From Chitinophagaceae bacterium (GTDB lineage: Bacteria; Bacteroidota; Bacteroidia; Chitinophagales; Chitinophagaceae), in contig PMSV01000023.1 of the NCBI GenBank assembly GCA_003168265.1, forward strand, positions 322,001-386,000: DNA of 64,000 nucleotides, read 5' to 3'. Positions 20,457-30,476 of the stretch are shown here, in pieces. The notes beneath the pieces are model-generated. The model did no database searches, was not told where the DNA came from, and worked only from the letters and a program-made list of their open reading frames with translations. Position 1 is the first letter of the stretch; every line of letters starts with the position of its first letter. Both the position numbers and the translations under genes were made by a program.

Positions 20457-21404
20457 ATGAATCAGACTAAATTGGAGATGTTCCAAAACAGGATCGGGAA
20501 ACTGTATAAACATCTGGGAAAACTGGCCAGGCGTCAGCAAGTATCCTGTTACCGTTTATATGATTATGATCTGCCCGAATTCCCTTTTTGTATAGAAATC
20601 TATAAGGATAGTCTCTGCGTTTCCGAATACAAGAAAAGGCTGGAAATGGGAGAACAGTTTCATGAAACATGGATGCTTGCCTGTATGGAGATATTATCAG
20701 GGATCACGGGAATACCTGAGGAAAGGATTAATCTGCGGACAAGGCAAAGGAAGGAAGGCCGGGAAGGCCAATATGAGAAAAGAGAGGGTTCCGGAGAGTT
20801 TTTTACCGTTGAGGAGAATGGGCTGAAATTCCTCGTCAACCTCCGGGACTACCTGGATACCGGCCTTTTCCTGGATCATCGGCTGACCCGTCAGAGAGTC
20901 TCTGAGGAATCAAATAAAAAAACAGTGCTGAATTTATTTTGCTACACCGGATCATTTTCCGTGTATGCTGCAAATGGAGGGGCGGTTTCCGTGACCTCTG
21001 TCGATCTTTCGAAAACCTATCTGAAATGGGCGGAGCAGAATATGCAATTAAATGGTTTCCAGGACCAGGGAAAATATGCCTATAAACACGCAGATGTGAA
21101 ACAATACCTGGAAGGATTGAAGAAAAATATCTTTGATCTGGTTGTCATGGACCCGCCGACTTTCAGCAACAGTAAGCGGATGAAGGAGATCCTTGACATA
21201 CAACGGGACCATGTGGAATTGCTCAATAAAACCCTGGATACGATGAAGGCAGGGGGCAGGCTTTATTTCAGCAACAACCTTCGCAGTTTCCGTCTCGATA
21301 CCGGGCTGATCCAGGCAAGTGATATCAGGGACATTACCCGCGCGACCACTCCTTTCGATTTTCAGGGCAAACTGCATCGCTTTTGTTTCTGCATCACCAA
21401 ATAA
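20457..21404 (+). CDS. Class I SAM-dependent methyltransferase, stand-alone RlmK-like (23S rRNA m7G type)
   Basis: CYRLYDYDLPEFPF; VNLRDYLDTGLFLDHRLTR; LNLFCYTGSFSVYAA; DPPTFSNSKRM as in the RlmL C-terminal (RlmK) domain. Confidence 0.88.
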   Translation: MNQTKLEMFQNRIGKLYKHLGKLARRQQVSCYRLYDYDLPEFPFCIEIYKDSLCVSEYKKRLEMGEQFHETWMLACMEILSGITGIPEERINLRTRQRKEGREGQYEKREGSGEFFTVEENGLKFLVNLRDYLDTGLFLDHRLTRQRVSEESNKKTVLNLFCYTGSFSVYAANGGAVSVTSVDLSKTYLKWAEQNMQLNGFQDQGKYAYKHADVKQYLEGLKKNIFDLVVMDPPTFSNSKRMKEILDIQRDHVELLNKTLDTMKAGGRLYFSNNLRSFRLDTGLIQASDIRDITRATTPFDFQGKLHRFCFCITK

Positions 21405-21408
21405 GCTT

Positions 21409-21870
21409 TCATTTTTTCGATCCCCAAAACTTAGGGGCCTCAATGACCAGGGGAACAAGGAAGATCAGCCCAAGTAAAATATATCCGGGAAGATGGAGTG
21501 AAGAAGGATAGCGATGCCAGAAAAAGGCGCCAAAACCTATTAAGGATAGACCGATCAGGATCCCCTGCCACCAGGCTCTTCGTTGCAGTTGTTTCAGAGG
21601 GGAAACAAGGAATAGAACCCAAATGCCAACCAATAAGAGCAGCATGCAGGAAAGGCTCCAATGAATAATGACCGAATGAACATAGGCCTGCCCGATATCA
21701 TGTATTTTTTCCCCTACTATCAGGTTATTAATACTGATGGTCATCAAAATGGCAGCAAAGATGAGAAGGATCCCTTCGATCAGGGCCGAATAATAAGCCA
21801 GGCCTGAGACCCGGGAATTATTTGGGGCCGCATTCATCTTCTCCGGTGTTTTCTGCATCTTCGTTTGCAA
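21409..21870 (-). CDS. Integral membrane protein, hypothetical
   Basis: 153 aa ORF with about four hydrophobic segments. Confidence 0.65.
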   Translation of the reverse strand: MQTKMQKTPEKMNAAPNNSRVSGLAYYSALIEGILLIFAAILMTISINNLIVGEKIHDIGQAYVHSVIIHWSLSCMLLLLVGIWVLFLVSPLKQLQRRAWWQGILIGLSLIGFGAFFWHRYPSSLHLPGYILLGLIFLVPLVIEAPKFWGSKK

Positions 21871-21879
21871 TTGAGTCGC

Positions 21880-23385
21880 TTATTTGAGCGGAATATCCCT
21901 TTTCAGCATTTCATTTCGATTCGCCATTTCCCAGGCAATATTGAAAATAAACCTGTCTCTTTTTGCGAGTATGTCGTAATTGATCTTGTCTGGAGTATCG
22001 CTCGGTTTATGGTAGTCATTATGGATCCCGTCAAAGAAGAAAATAATAGGCACTCCGTGTTTGGCAAAATTATAATGGTCGCTGCGGTAATAGATCTGCT
22101 CAGGGTCATTGGGGTCGTTAAACTTGTAGTCAAGCTCGAGTTTCGAGTACTTTTTATTCATTTCCTGGCTGATAGGTTTGAGATCGGAGCTGACCTTATC
22201 ATCTCCTACAACATATATATAGTTGGTAGAATCCCCGTTTTTGCGGTTAGGGTCAATCCGGCCTACCATATCTATATTCAAATCAACGGTTGTCCGGGCC
22301 AGTTCATAGACAGGATGATCAGTATAAAAAGCAGACCCCCAGAGTCCTTTCTCTTCACCTGAATTGGCAAGAAAAAGAATGCTTCTCCTGGGCCCCTTTC
22401 CTTCCGCCTTCGCTTTTGCAAATGAGCGGGCCATTTCTAGTATGCTGACCGTACCGGATCCGTCATCGTCGGCTCCGTAATAGATCACGCTATCCCTTTT
22501 ACCCAAATGGTCATAATGAGCCGAAAGGACGACCAGTTGATCTTTGAGGTCCGTCCCCTCCAGGTATCCGAGTACATCGCTACTCTGCAATTGCCTGGTT
22601 TCCTTGATAAAACGGAGGATCAAATTGGCCGAATAGGGTTTAGGCTGCGGCTGAACATTGTCCTTTCCCCTGTAGTCGGTTCCCATAATTGCAGTTGCGA
22701 TTTTTTCCGATACATAAAATGTATTGGGCCGGATCACTTTATTAAAACCGTTCAGATACATATTCCCACGATTATAATTATTACTCTTTCGGGGAAAATT
22801 ATTCTGAATGATCAACAGCGCAACTGCACCGTTGTTCTGTGCGGCGTCCTGTTTCCCATATGGATTAAATGCCCTTCTACGGATCTGCGATTGAAGCCGA
22901 TCGCCAGGCGTCCCATCCAAAACAAGGACAATCTTTCCCCTTACATTTAATCCCTGGTAGTCGTCACGGGTAGAATCTGTGATTCCATAACCTGCAAAAA
23001 TGACTTCAGCCCCGAATAGCGTAGCTGAATAATTATAATTTGGAATTACACTGAAATCCTCACTGCTTTGGAATGACTGGCCATTAATATTTATTCCGGC
23101 ACCTATTAGACTGTCCTGGAAAACAGGGTAATAAAGCTGGAAACTATCTTTATTGCCCGGAGCAAGGCCTATTTTCTTAAAATAGTCTTCTATGAAAGCA
23201 GCAGCTTTGCGTTGCCCTTCAGTAGCCGTTTCTCTTCCTTCAAAATTCTTGCTTGCAATAACGTAAAGATCCTTTTTCAGATTTTCTTCAATTATCTGAT
23301 TGGCATATGGTCTTGGGTCGGGCATCTTCTGAGCCTGCAGGGTCACCTGGATCAGGAGCAGGACCAGTAAACAAAAATTTCTCAT
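21880..23385 (-). CDS. M28 family metallopeptidase
   Basis: Signal peptide; VVLSAHYDHLG, ADDDGSGTVSILEMARSF, ANSGEEKGLWGSAFY. Confidence 0.92.
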   Translation of the reverse strand: MRNFCLLVLLLIQVTLQAQKMPDPRPYANQIIEENLKKDLYVIASKNFEGRETATEGQRKAAAFIEDYFKKIGLAPGNKDSFQLYYPVFQDSLIGAGININGQSFQSSEDFSVIPNYNYSATLFGAEVIFAGYGITDSTRDDYQGLNVRGKIVLVLDGTPGDRLQSQIRRRAFNPYGKQDAAQNNGAVALLIIQNNFPRKSNNYNRGNMYLNGFNKVIRPNTFYVSEKIATAIMGTDYRGKDNVQPQPKPYSANLILRFIKETRQLQSSDVLGYLEGTDLKDQLVVLSAHYDHLGKRDSVIYYGADDDGSGTVSILEMARSFAKAKAEGKGPRRSILFLANSGEEKGLWGSAFYTDHPVYELARTTVDLNIDMVGRIDPNRKNGDSTNYIYVVGDDKVSSDLKPISQEMNKKYSKLELDYKFNDPNDPEQIYYRSDHYNFAKHGVPIIFFFDGIHNDYHKPSDTPDKINYDILAKRDRFIFNIAWEMANRNEMLKRDIPLK

Positions 23386-23475
23386 TTTATGGGGAATTCA
23401 AATTGAAGTTCAAATATATTTATCTATGGCCAGTAATCCATGCAATAGGGATGAACGGATGTTTTACCTTATTCA

Positions 23476-25356
23476 TTATTCACTCAGTTCCAGCCAGCGG
23501 GTTTCCTTTTCATCAAGCAATCGGTTGAGTTCTGTGTAACGATGGGATATTTTTTCCAATTCCTCGTAGGAAAGAACGCTGTTATTGAGCTGCTCGCTGA
23601 CCCTGATTTTTTCAGCGGAAAGCTGTTCTATTTCTTTCTCAAGTGTCTCAAACTCCCGCCGTTCTTTAAAGCCGGGCCTGCGTTTTGATGAAGGATCGGT
23701 TTCCAATGCAGGGGAGGGGTTGGGTTTTTTATTTTCCAATTTTTTTCCGGCCTGCATGTTCTCCTCTTTTTTAAGGGAAATTCGGTATTGGGAATAATTA
23801 CCCGGGTAATCAACTATTTTACCGGCGCCTTCGAAAACAAACAAATGATCTACCAACCGGTCCATAAAATACCGGTCATGCGATACGATCAACAGACAAC
23901 CTTGAAATTCGCTCAGAAAATTTTCTAGTACGGCGAGGGTCTGCAGATCCAGATCATTGGTAGGTTCGTCCAGGATGAGAAAATTAGGATTACGGAATAA
24001 AATGGAAAGAATGAGCAGCCTTCTTTTTTCACCTCCGCTCAGCTTGGAAATATAAGTATACTGCTGGTCAGGACTAAAGAGAAAGAGCTGCAGGAATTGG
24101 GAAGCGCTTAATGATCCACCTGTTGCAAGGGGGAAATGTTCGGCGATATCCTTTACAAATTCAATGACCCGCTGATCCTCTTTGATCAGAAGCCCTTGCT
24201 GTGAATAATTTCCAAAAACCACGGTCTCCCCTATGTTTATTTTACCACTATCGGCTTCTTCCTGTTGTTGCAGGATCCGCAAAAAAGTGGATTTGCCTGT
24301 CCCGTTTTCTCCAATGATGCCAATTCTTTCTCCCTTCTTGAAAGTATAGTCGAAGCCTTTCAGGATAATATTCTCCCCAAAAGATTTATAGACTTTTTTT
24401 AATTCTGCTATCTTCCCTCCGAGACGGGTCATCTTCACTTGTAATTGGATGCTGCCTTCCTCCAGGTTTCGATTGGCCCTTTCTTCAATTTGATAAAAGC
24501 GGTCCTGTCTGCTCTTGCTCTTGGTTGTTCTGGCACGGGGTTGTTTGCGCATCCATTCCAATTCTTTTCTATACTGGTTTTTTGCCTTATCAACGCTGGC
24601 CGAATCGCTTTCCGCCCTTAATGTCTTTTTTTCTAAGAAATCTTCATAGCCACCCTGGTAGCTATAAAGCAACCCATCATTTATTTCCCAGATCTCATTG
24701 CATACATTGTCGAGAAAATACCTGTCATGGGTTACGAGCAGAAGGGTTAGTTTTTCCTGGCTTAGGTAATTCTCTAACCATTCCACCATGCTAACATCAA
24801 GATGATTGGTGGGCTCATCCATGATGAGCAATACCTGTTTATGCTCAAATCCGGTATCGATCAGGGTTTTTGCGAGCGCAACTCTTTTTCGCTGACCTCC
24901 GGACAACCGCCCCACAGGTTCCTGTAAATGTTCTATCCTCAGTTTCCCAAGGATCTGCTTCACCTTAGTTTCAAAATCCCAGGCTCCTATTTCGTCCATG
25001 CGATTGATTGCCCTGCCGATCGAATCGGAATCTCCGGCTTCTGAAGCCGCCTCATACTCCCTAATCGCTTGTATCGAAGGGTGTTTATGGTGAAAGATAT
25101 TGTCCAGAATACTGAGTTCATCGATCAGGACGGGTTCCTGTTCGAAAAGCGCCACCTGTACATCCTTGTGAATCCAGACCTTTCCCGAATCCGCAGTTTC
25201 ATTACCGGACAGAATCTTCAATAAGGTTGATTTCCCGGTGCCGTTTTTGGCCACGAGCGCGATCTTGTCTCCTTCTTCAATATGAAAAGTAAGATTCTCA
25301 AATAAGGGCTTGATCCCATAGGACTTGCTCAAACCATCCACAGAGGCATAATGCAT
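23476..25356 (-). CDS. ABC-F family ATP-binding protein (Uup-like)
   Basis: Two ABC domains: GTGKSTLLKIL / LSGGQRKRVALAKTL and GTGKSTFLRIL / LSGGEKRRLLIL; C-terminal coiled coil. Confidence 0.93.
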   Translation of the reverse strand: MHYASVDGLSKSYGIKPLFENLTFHIEEGDKIALVAKNGTGKSTLLKILSGNETADSGKVWIHKDVQVALFEQEPVLIDELSILDNIFHHKHPSIQAIREYEAASEAGDSDSIGRAINRMDEIGAWDFETKVKQILGKLRIEHLQEPVGRLSGGQRKRVALAKTLIDTGFEHKQVLLIMDEPTNHLDVSMVEWLENYLSQEKLTLLLVTHDRYFLDNVCNEIWEINDGLLYSYQGGYEDFLEKKTLRAESDSASVDKAKNQYRKELEWMRKQPRARTTKSKSRQDRFYQIEERANRNLEEGSIQLQVKMTRLGGKIAELKKVYKSFGENIILKGFDYTFKKGERIGIIGENGTGKSTFLRILQQQEEADSGKINIGETVVFGNYSQQGLLIKEDQRVIEFVKDIAEHFPLATGGSLSASQFLQLFLFSPDQQYTYISKLSGGEKRRLLILSILFRNPNFLILDEPTNDLDLQTLAVLENFLSEFQGCLLIVSHDRYFMDRLVDHLFVFEGAGKIVDYPGNYSQYRISLKKEENMQAGKKLENKKPNPSPALETDPSSKRRPGFKERREFETLEKEIEQLSAEKIRVSEQLNNSVLSYEELEKISHRYTELNRLLDEKETRWLELSE

Positions 25357-25711
25357 GGCGCAAATATAATCAAATGCTTGTCGGGGATTGCTAGGCGCTT
25401 TTTTGGGATTGTCTAAGTTTGAAATCCCTAAATTATGATATACGTGTAAATAAAGTATCCAGCAAAAACGGATAATAATATAAAAAGCCTATGCCTGACC
25501 TGATTTTTTACAAATCAGACTTCTTGCTGTTCTATTATTAGGAAAACATTCAGATGAGGTTATCGATTTGTAGGAACAAGAAAATGGGAAGTCAGAATAA
25601 GAAGCAAGAATAAAAGTCGTCCTGGACTCCAATGTAATATTGGTTGCAATCGGCAAACATTGTAGTCAATAAGCCCGAACCAGTTCGGGGCTTAATTTCA
25701 AATTTTATTAT

Positions 25712-26794
25712 CTATTTTTCAAAAACGAGCAAGGGATACTCCCCTTTCAGTCCGCATTTTTCAGGTTCCTTTTCCTCCTTGTCATAGAGCCAGTTCAATA
25801 TCTGCTTGCCAAATAACCAGGAATGGATATAACCTTTCATGAAAGGCACGCTCACCGAACGCCATACCCGAACTTTGAACGGAGGCAAATGCTCTTTGAA
25901 GTATTGATAACTATGGGCATGGAAATACAACATCTTGTGCTGACTTGTAGAGCCGGATATTTTCCGGAAAACATCTGCTATCCGGTTTTTGGTATAGAGC
26001 ACTCCGCGAAAAGGAAGCAACCAAAAATTCATCCAGACAGAATGTTTGTACCATTCGTAGACAACGACTCCCTTGCCGTTAATGGCCAGGACTCTGAACA
26101 ATTCCCGAATGGCTTTGGCCTGCTCTTCCTTGGGTATGTGGTAAATGGTATTCAGGCTGATAAATCCATTCATCACATTGTCCTTGAAAGGCATATTGGT
26201 CATATCGCATAAAACGCATAGCGCTTTGTCGCCTAATTTCTTCTTAACTTCACTGAGAGCCTGAAAAGACAGATCTACACAGACGCGGTACCTGTATCCG
26301 GTGGAATATTGAAGGTAATCATCATATTGGAGCGCCCCGGAAGCGGCATCCAGCATATAGTCACCAGTTGGATTCAGGTATTGACTCACCCGGTCATGGC
26401 ATTTTTTAAGGTAATCTTTCGACACCTCCCGAAGGTCCTCAAAAATAACTGCATCTTCATAATTACCGGCTGCATCGGTATGCCATCCCCTCTTGTTATA
26501 AAAGTCCTGGACCAGCTTCTTGTCTGCGCTCATCGTGTCCCGAATGACCTTTTCCTGCGAGTCAACAATCGCCAGATCCTTCAACAGCAAAATAATTCCA
26601 TTTATTATCGGATAGATATAAGCGCCTTCTGCAGAAATAAGCCCCTTTTGAACGGTTTCTCCGAATAGCTGCCCATCCGCCTGAAAAACAGTCCCCAGTG
26701 CAATCTTTGAATTCAGATCCGCCAATTCAGGTTCTGTAAGCATCCGTACAGAATTTCCGGTAATCGGGCATTTAAGTATATCTATCCAATCCAT
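25712..26794 (-). CDS. SAM-dependent methyltransferase with N-terminal Trm112-like domain
   Basis: MDWIDILKCPITGNSVRML plus YPIINGIILLL (Trm112p-like); MLDAASGALQYDDYL and LCDMTNMPFKDNVMNGFISLNTIYHI methyltransferase motifs. Confidence 0.8.
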   Translation of the reverse strand: MDWIDILKCPITGNSVRMLTEPELADLNSKIALGTVFQADGQLFGETVQKGLISAEGAYIYPIINGIILLLKDLAIVDSQEKVIRDTMSADKKLVQDFYNKRGWHTDAAGNYEDAVIFEDLREVSKDYLKKCHDRVSQYLNPTGDYMLDAASGALQYDDYLQYSTGYRYRVCVDLSFQALSEVKKKLGDKALCVLCDMTNMPFKDNVMNGFISLNTIYHIPKEEQAKAIRELFRVLAINGKGVVVYEWYKHSVWMNFWLLPFRGVLYTKNRIADVFRKISGSTSQHKMLYFHAHSYQYFKEHLPPFKVRVWRSVSVPFMKGYIHSWLFGKQILNWLYDKEEKEPEKCGLKGEYPLLVFEK

Positions 26795-26911
26795 TTTGGG
26801 AGATTTTTGGCGTAAAAATAGTTTTTGGGGGGCATTTTTGCAACTCGGGAAAACAATGATTTGACAAAGACAATGCTCTCATTTCCATTGCTTTTCCATT
26901 CCCCCAACGCT

Positions 26912-26919
26912 TACCTTTG
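26912..26919 (+). promoter_or_regulatory. Bacteroidota-type -7 element (TACCTTTG) upstream of cinA
   Basis: TACCTTTG 16 nt before the cinA ATG; a TTG about 21 nt upstream (26888-26890). Confidence 0.5.
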
Positions 26920-26935
26920 TTGATTATTTCAATGT

Positions 26936-28210
26936 ATGGAAAAAATATTCGCAACCATCATTACTATCGGAGATGAATTGCTTATCGGGCAGGTAGTTGA
27001 TACCAATAGTGCCTGGATGGCCCGGGAGCTGAACAAGGCGGGTATCTGGGTGAGAAAGCGGGTTGCAGTGGGAGATCATTGGGATGATATCCGGACTGCC
27101 CTGGATGAGGAAAGCCGCCAGTCTCCGATCATTCTGATAACAGGGGGGCTGGGCCCCACTGCGGATGATATTACCAAGCCCTTATTGTGCGAATATTTTG
27201 GTGGTAAAATGGTAATCAATTCTGAAGCTTTGGGTAATATCAAACGAATTTTCGAAAAAATCCTGAAAAGGCCTCTTATAGAAAGAAATCTTAAACAAGC
27301 GGAAGTGCCTGATTGCTGCACTGTTATCCTAAACAAGGTGGGTACCGCACCCGGGATGTGGTTTGAAAGGGACGGAAAGGTCTTTGTTTCGATGCCCGGC
27401 GTGCCTCATGAGATGAAGGTGATGATGACCGATTCCATAATTCCTGCCCTTTCGCAAAAATTCAAATTGCCCCATATCGGTCATCGGACCCTGTTGACTT
27501 TCGGAATCGGGGAATCCTATCTCGCAGAACATATTGCATCATTCGAAGAAGCCCTGCCCTCCCCAATCAAACTTGCCTACCTGCCCAATTTCGGCATGGT
27601 AAGGCTTCGCCTTACATCATGGGGTGGCGATGCCGCTTCGGTCGAAAAAGAACTCGACCTGCAATTTGAAAATCTCAAGGAAATAGTTTCAGACTGGCTG
27701 GTCATTGGGGATGACAAATCCCTTCAGGAAGCCATCGGACTATTGCTAATGACCGGAAAAAAGACGATCGGCACGGCTGAAAGTTGTACCGGAGGCTATA
27801 TCGCACATCTGTTGACCAGTGTTCCCGGATCCTCGGCCTATTTTAAAGGAAGTATTGTCTGTTACGCTAATGAAGTGAAGGAAAACCTTCTTGGCGTCAG
27901 TAAGGAAACTCTAGCTGATTATGGCGCCGTTAGCGAAGAAGCCATTAAACAAATGGCAAGCGGCGCCCTGGAGGCCCTCCAAACTGATTTTATCGTTGCC
28001 ACATCCGGCATTATGGGCCCCGATGGCGGAATGGCCGAAAAGCCAGTCGGAACGGTTTGGATTGCTGTGGGGAACAGAGAAACCATAATTGCCAGTAAGT
28101 ATTATTTCAGGTTTGACAGGCTCCGCAATATTGAATTGACAGCCAATAACGCCTTAAACCAGGCCCGGATCCTGATATCGGGCAACCCGGCCAGGCCAAA
28201 AGACCAATGA
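26936..28210 (+). CDS. cinA: CinA-like competence/damage-inducible protein
   Basis: TIGDELLIGQVVDTNSAWMARELN; TGGLGPTADDITK; C-terminal AESCTGGYIAHLLTSVPGSSAYFKGSIVCYAN. Confidence 0.94.
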   Translation: MEKIFATIITIGDELLIGQVVDTNSAWMARELNKAGIWVRKRVAVGDHWDDIRTALDEESRQSPIILITGGLGPTADDITKPLLCEYFGGKMVINSEALGNIKRIFEKILKRPLIERNLKQAEVPDCCTVILNKVGTAPGMWFERDGKVFVSMPGVPHEMKVMMTDSIIPALSQKFKLPHIGHRTLLTFGIGESYLAEHIASFEEALPSPIKLAYLPNFGMVRLRLTSWGGDAASVEKELDLQFENLKEIVSDWLVIGDDKSLQEAIGLLLMTGKKTIGTAESCTGGYIAHLLTSVPGSSAYFKGSIVCYANEVKENLLGVSKETLADYGAVSEEAIKQMASGALEALQTDFIVATSGIMGPDGGMAEKPVGTVWIAVGNRETIIASKYYFRFDRLRNIELTANNALNQARILISGNPARPKDQ

Positions 28211-28221
28211 GAGAATTAGTT

Positions 28222-28229
28222 TACCTTTG
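28222..28229 (+). promoter_or_regulatory. Bacteroidota-type -7 element (TACCTTTG) upstream of E2 gene
   Basis: TACCTTTG within GAATTAGTTTACCTTTG; no clear -33 TTG. Confidence 0.4.
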
Positions 28230-28262
28230 CCTCCGGCCCGTTAATTAAAATTTCAAAAGAAT

Positions 28263-29588
28263 ATGGCGATTGTTGACCTCATAATGCCCAAATTAGGCGA
28301 AAGCATCACGGAAGCTACCATTCTCAAATGGCACAAACAGCCCGGCGATTCGGTAAAAGAAGATGAAACCGTTCTGGAAATCGCAACAGATAAGGTCGAT
28401 ACCGAAGTTCCATCGACCACCTCCGGCGTGATCGAAGAAATATTGTTCAAAGTCAACGATGTGGTACCTATCGGTTCCCCTATCGCAAGAATCAAAACAG
28501 CCAACAGACAGGTCGAACATCAGCCGGCTCCGGTTTTTACAAATAACACTGTCTCCCTGCCTGAAAAGCAGACTAGTACAGCCCTCAAAACCGGAACCCG
28601 TTTCTATTCACCCCTTGTATTGAATATCGCAGCCAATGAGGGCATTGGATTGGCGGAATTGGAGCATATTCCCGGGACAGGCAATGAAGGGAGGGTTACT
28701 AAACAGGATATTCTACTCTATATCAGCCATAAGGGTCATGATAGTCATTTGAAACCAAATGATCAGCCAAATCAGCAGTCATTGAAGCAGCAGGCATTTG
28801 CCCTTCCGGAAAAATTTTCAGAAAAGCTTTCAGACCTCCAACAGGAGGAACCTAATTCCCAAATGGTAACAGGCAGCGGAAATGTGGAAATCATCGAAAT
28901 GGACAGGATGCGCAAATTGATCGCCGGCCATATGGTCCATAGTAAAAGAACAAGCGCCCATGTCACCAGTTTTGCCGAATCTGATGTGACAAATCTGGTT
29001 CAATGGAGGGATCGTATTAAAAAGGAATTTGAAAAGAGAGAATCCACAAAAATCACTTTTACACCCCTGTTCATTGAGGCCCTCATAAAATGTATCAAAA
29101 AATACCCTCTGATCAACAGCTCTGTAGATGGTGAAAAAATCATTCTTAAGAAAGACATTCATATCGGCATGGCGGCTGCCCTGCCCTCGGGAAACCTCAT
29201 TGTACCCGTTATCCGCAATGCTGACCAATTAAACCTGGTCGGCCTGGCAAGACAGGTCAACCAGCTTGCGGAAAACGCCCGTAGTGGAAAGTTAAAGCCG
29301 GATGATGCGCAAGGGGGGACTTTTACTTTTACCAACGTGGGTACATTCGGCAGCCTGATGGGCACACCAATTATCAACCAGCCGCAGGTGGCCATACTAG
29401 CCGTGGGAGCCATTAAGAAGCGTCCGGTAGTGATAGAAAATGCACAGGGAGATTCCATAGCTATCAGGCATATGATGTACCTTTCTCTATCCTATGACCA
29501 CCGGATCATCGACGGAAGCCTGGGCGCTACCTTTCTTACGGCTGTGGCGAATGAATTACAGAATTTTAATCCGGAGAGGGATTTCTAA
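28263..29588 (+). CDS. Dihydrolipoamide acyltransferase (2-oxoacid dehydrogenase E2)
   Basis: Lipoyl domain EIATDKVDTEVPS; E3-binding [33 protein letters not shown]. Confidence 0.92.
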   Translation: MAIVDLIMPKLGESITEATILKWHKQPGDSVKEDETVLEIATDKVDTEVPSTTSGVIEEILFKVNDVVPIGSPIARIKTANRQVEHQPAPVFTNNTVSLPEKQTSTALKTGTRFYSPLVLNIAANEGIGLAELEHIPGTGNEGRVTKQDILLYISHKGHDSHLKPNDQPNQQSLKQQAFALPEKFSEKLSDLQQEEPNSQMVTGSGNVEIIEMDRMRKLIAGHMVHSKRTSAHVTSFAESDVTNLVQWRDRIKKEFEKRESTKITFTPLFIEALIKCIKKYPLINSSVDGEKIILKKDIHIGMAAALPSGNLIVPVIRNADQLNLVGLARQVNQLAENARSGKLKPDDAQGGTFTFTNVGTFGSLMGTPIINQPQVAILAVGAIKKRPVVIENAQGDSIAIRHMMYLSLSYDHRIIDGSLGATFLTAVANELQNFNPERDF

Positions 29589-29614
29589 ATATCCGACCAG
29601 GTTCGGAATTAGTT

Positions 29615-29622
29615 TACCTTCG
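29615..29622 (+). promoter_or_regulatory. Possible -7 element (TACCTTCG)
   Basis: Within GAATTAGTTTACCTTCG, 6 nt before ATG at 29628. Confidence 0.35.
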
Positions 29623-29627
29623 TTAAT

Positions 29628-30056
29628 ATGAGCGAGCAGAACTTTCAGAATCATACAAGATGGGTTACTGGTTATCATTTTGTGACCTTGGGCCTGATTG
29701 GGCTACTACTGATCGGCTCCCTGGTAAATTTATTCCATTCCACCCACAGCAATCTTTATTCCGCGTCTTTGATTTGCCTGGTTTGTATTATTCTGGCGCT
29801 ACTGGCAGCTTTTGTCCGTCAATTCCCTCTCAAAGTCCAGGACCGGGCCATCCGGGCAGAAGAAAACCTTCGTCATTATGTGATGACAGGAAAATTGCTT
29901 GATAAGCATTTGAGTATGGGGCAGATCATTGCGCTGAGGTTTGCCAGCGATGAGCAATTTGTCGACCTGGCTAATAAAGCAGTTCAGGAAAAAATGACTC
30001 CTAAGGAAATCAAAAAAGCTATCAGGATCTGGAGGGTGGACTATCACCGGGCCTGA
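29628..30056 (+). CDS. Two-TM conserved protein (DUF6526-like)
   Basis: 142 aa; RWVTGYHFVTLGLIGLLLIGSLVNL; QDRAIRAEENLRHYVMTGKLLDKHLSMGQIIALRFASDEQFVDLANKA. Confidence 0.75.
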   Translation: MSEQNFQNHTRWVTGYHFVTLGLIGLLLIGSLVNLFHSTHSNLYSASLICLVCIILALLAAFVRQFPLKVQDRAIRAEENLRHYVMTGKLLDKHLSMGQIIALRFASDEQFVDLANKAVQEKMTPKEIKKAIRIWRVDYHRA

Positions 30057-30065
30057 TTGATCCAT

Positions 30066-30476
30066 TCACCTCCCCATGGCCGCATCTACACTGTATTTTC
30101 CGGGACCGAGAAGAAGAATGCTAAAAAATGCCGTGAGATAAACAATGGCGATTTCATATTGCGCGATGGGCTGGCCTTTATGAAATAAAAATATGGCTAC
30201 AGCGAGATTGATGGTGATTACCATGGCCGCAAGCCGGCTGAAGAGGCCTATCACTAATAAAACAGAGCAAACCAATTCCGCAAATAAGACAAGGGTCAGC
30301 GACCATTTGTGACCGATATGAAGGGGATCGAAGAAAACATATTTTAATTCGGAGAACTTATTGAATTTCGGTATTCCGTGATTGAGAAATAACAGTGATC
30401 CTGCGACCAATCTCATCACAAGTGTCGCGATATTGAATGCCCAATCAGTGTAATAGGAAGAAAAGATTTTTTTCAT
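30066..30476 (-). CDS. DoxX family membrane protein
   Basis: Four TM; RLVAGSLLFLNHGIPKF...LVLFAELVCSVLLVIGLFSRLAAM. Confidence 0.88.
   Translation of the reverse strand: MKKIFSSYYTDWAFNIATLVMRLVAGSLLFLNHGIPKFNKFSELKYVFFDPLHIGHKWSLTLVLFAELVCSVLLVIGLFSRLAAMVITINLAVAIFLFHKGQPIAQYEIAIVYLTAFFSILLLGPGKYSVDAAMGR

Noticed and set aside
25357-25711. 355-bp non-coding gap considered for tRNA or ncRNA
   Set aside because: No cloverleaf or recognisable RNA motif seen by eye; only the small AAGCCCGAA hairpin. Needs Infernal/tRNAscan to settle.
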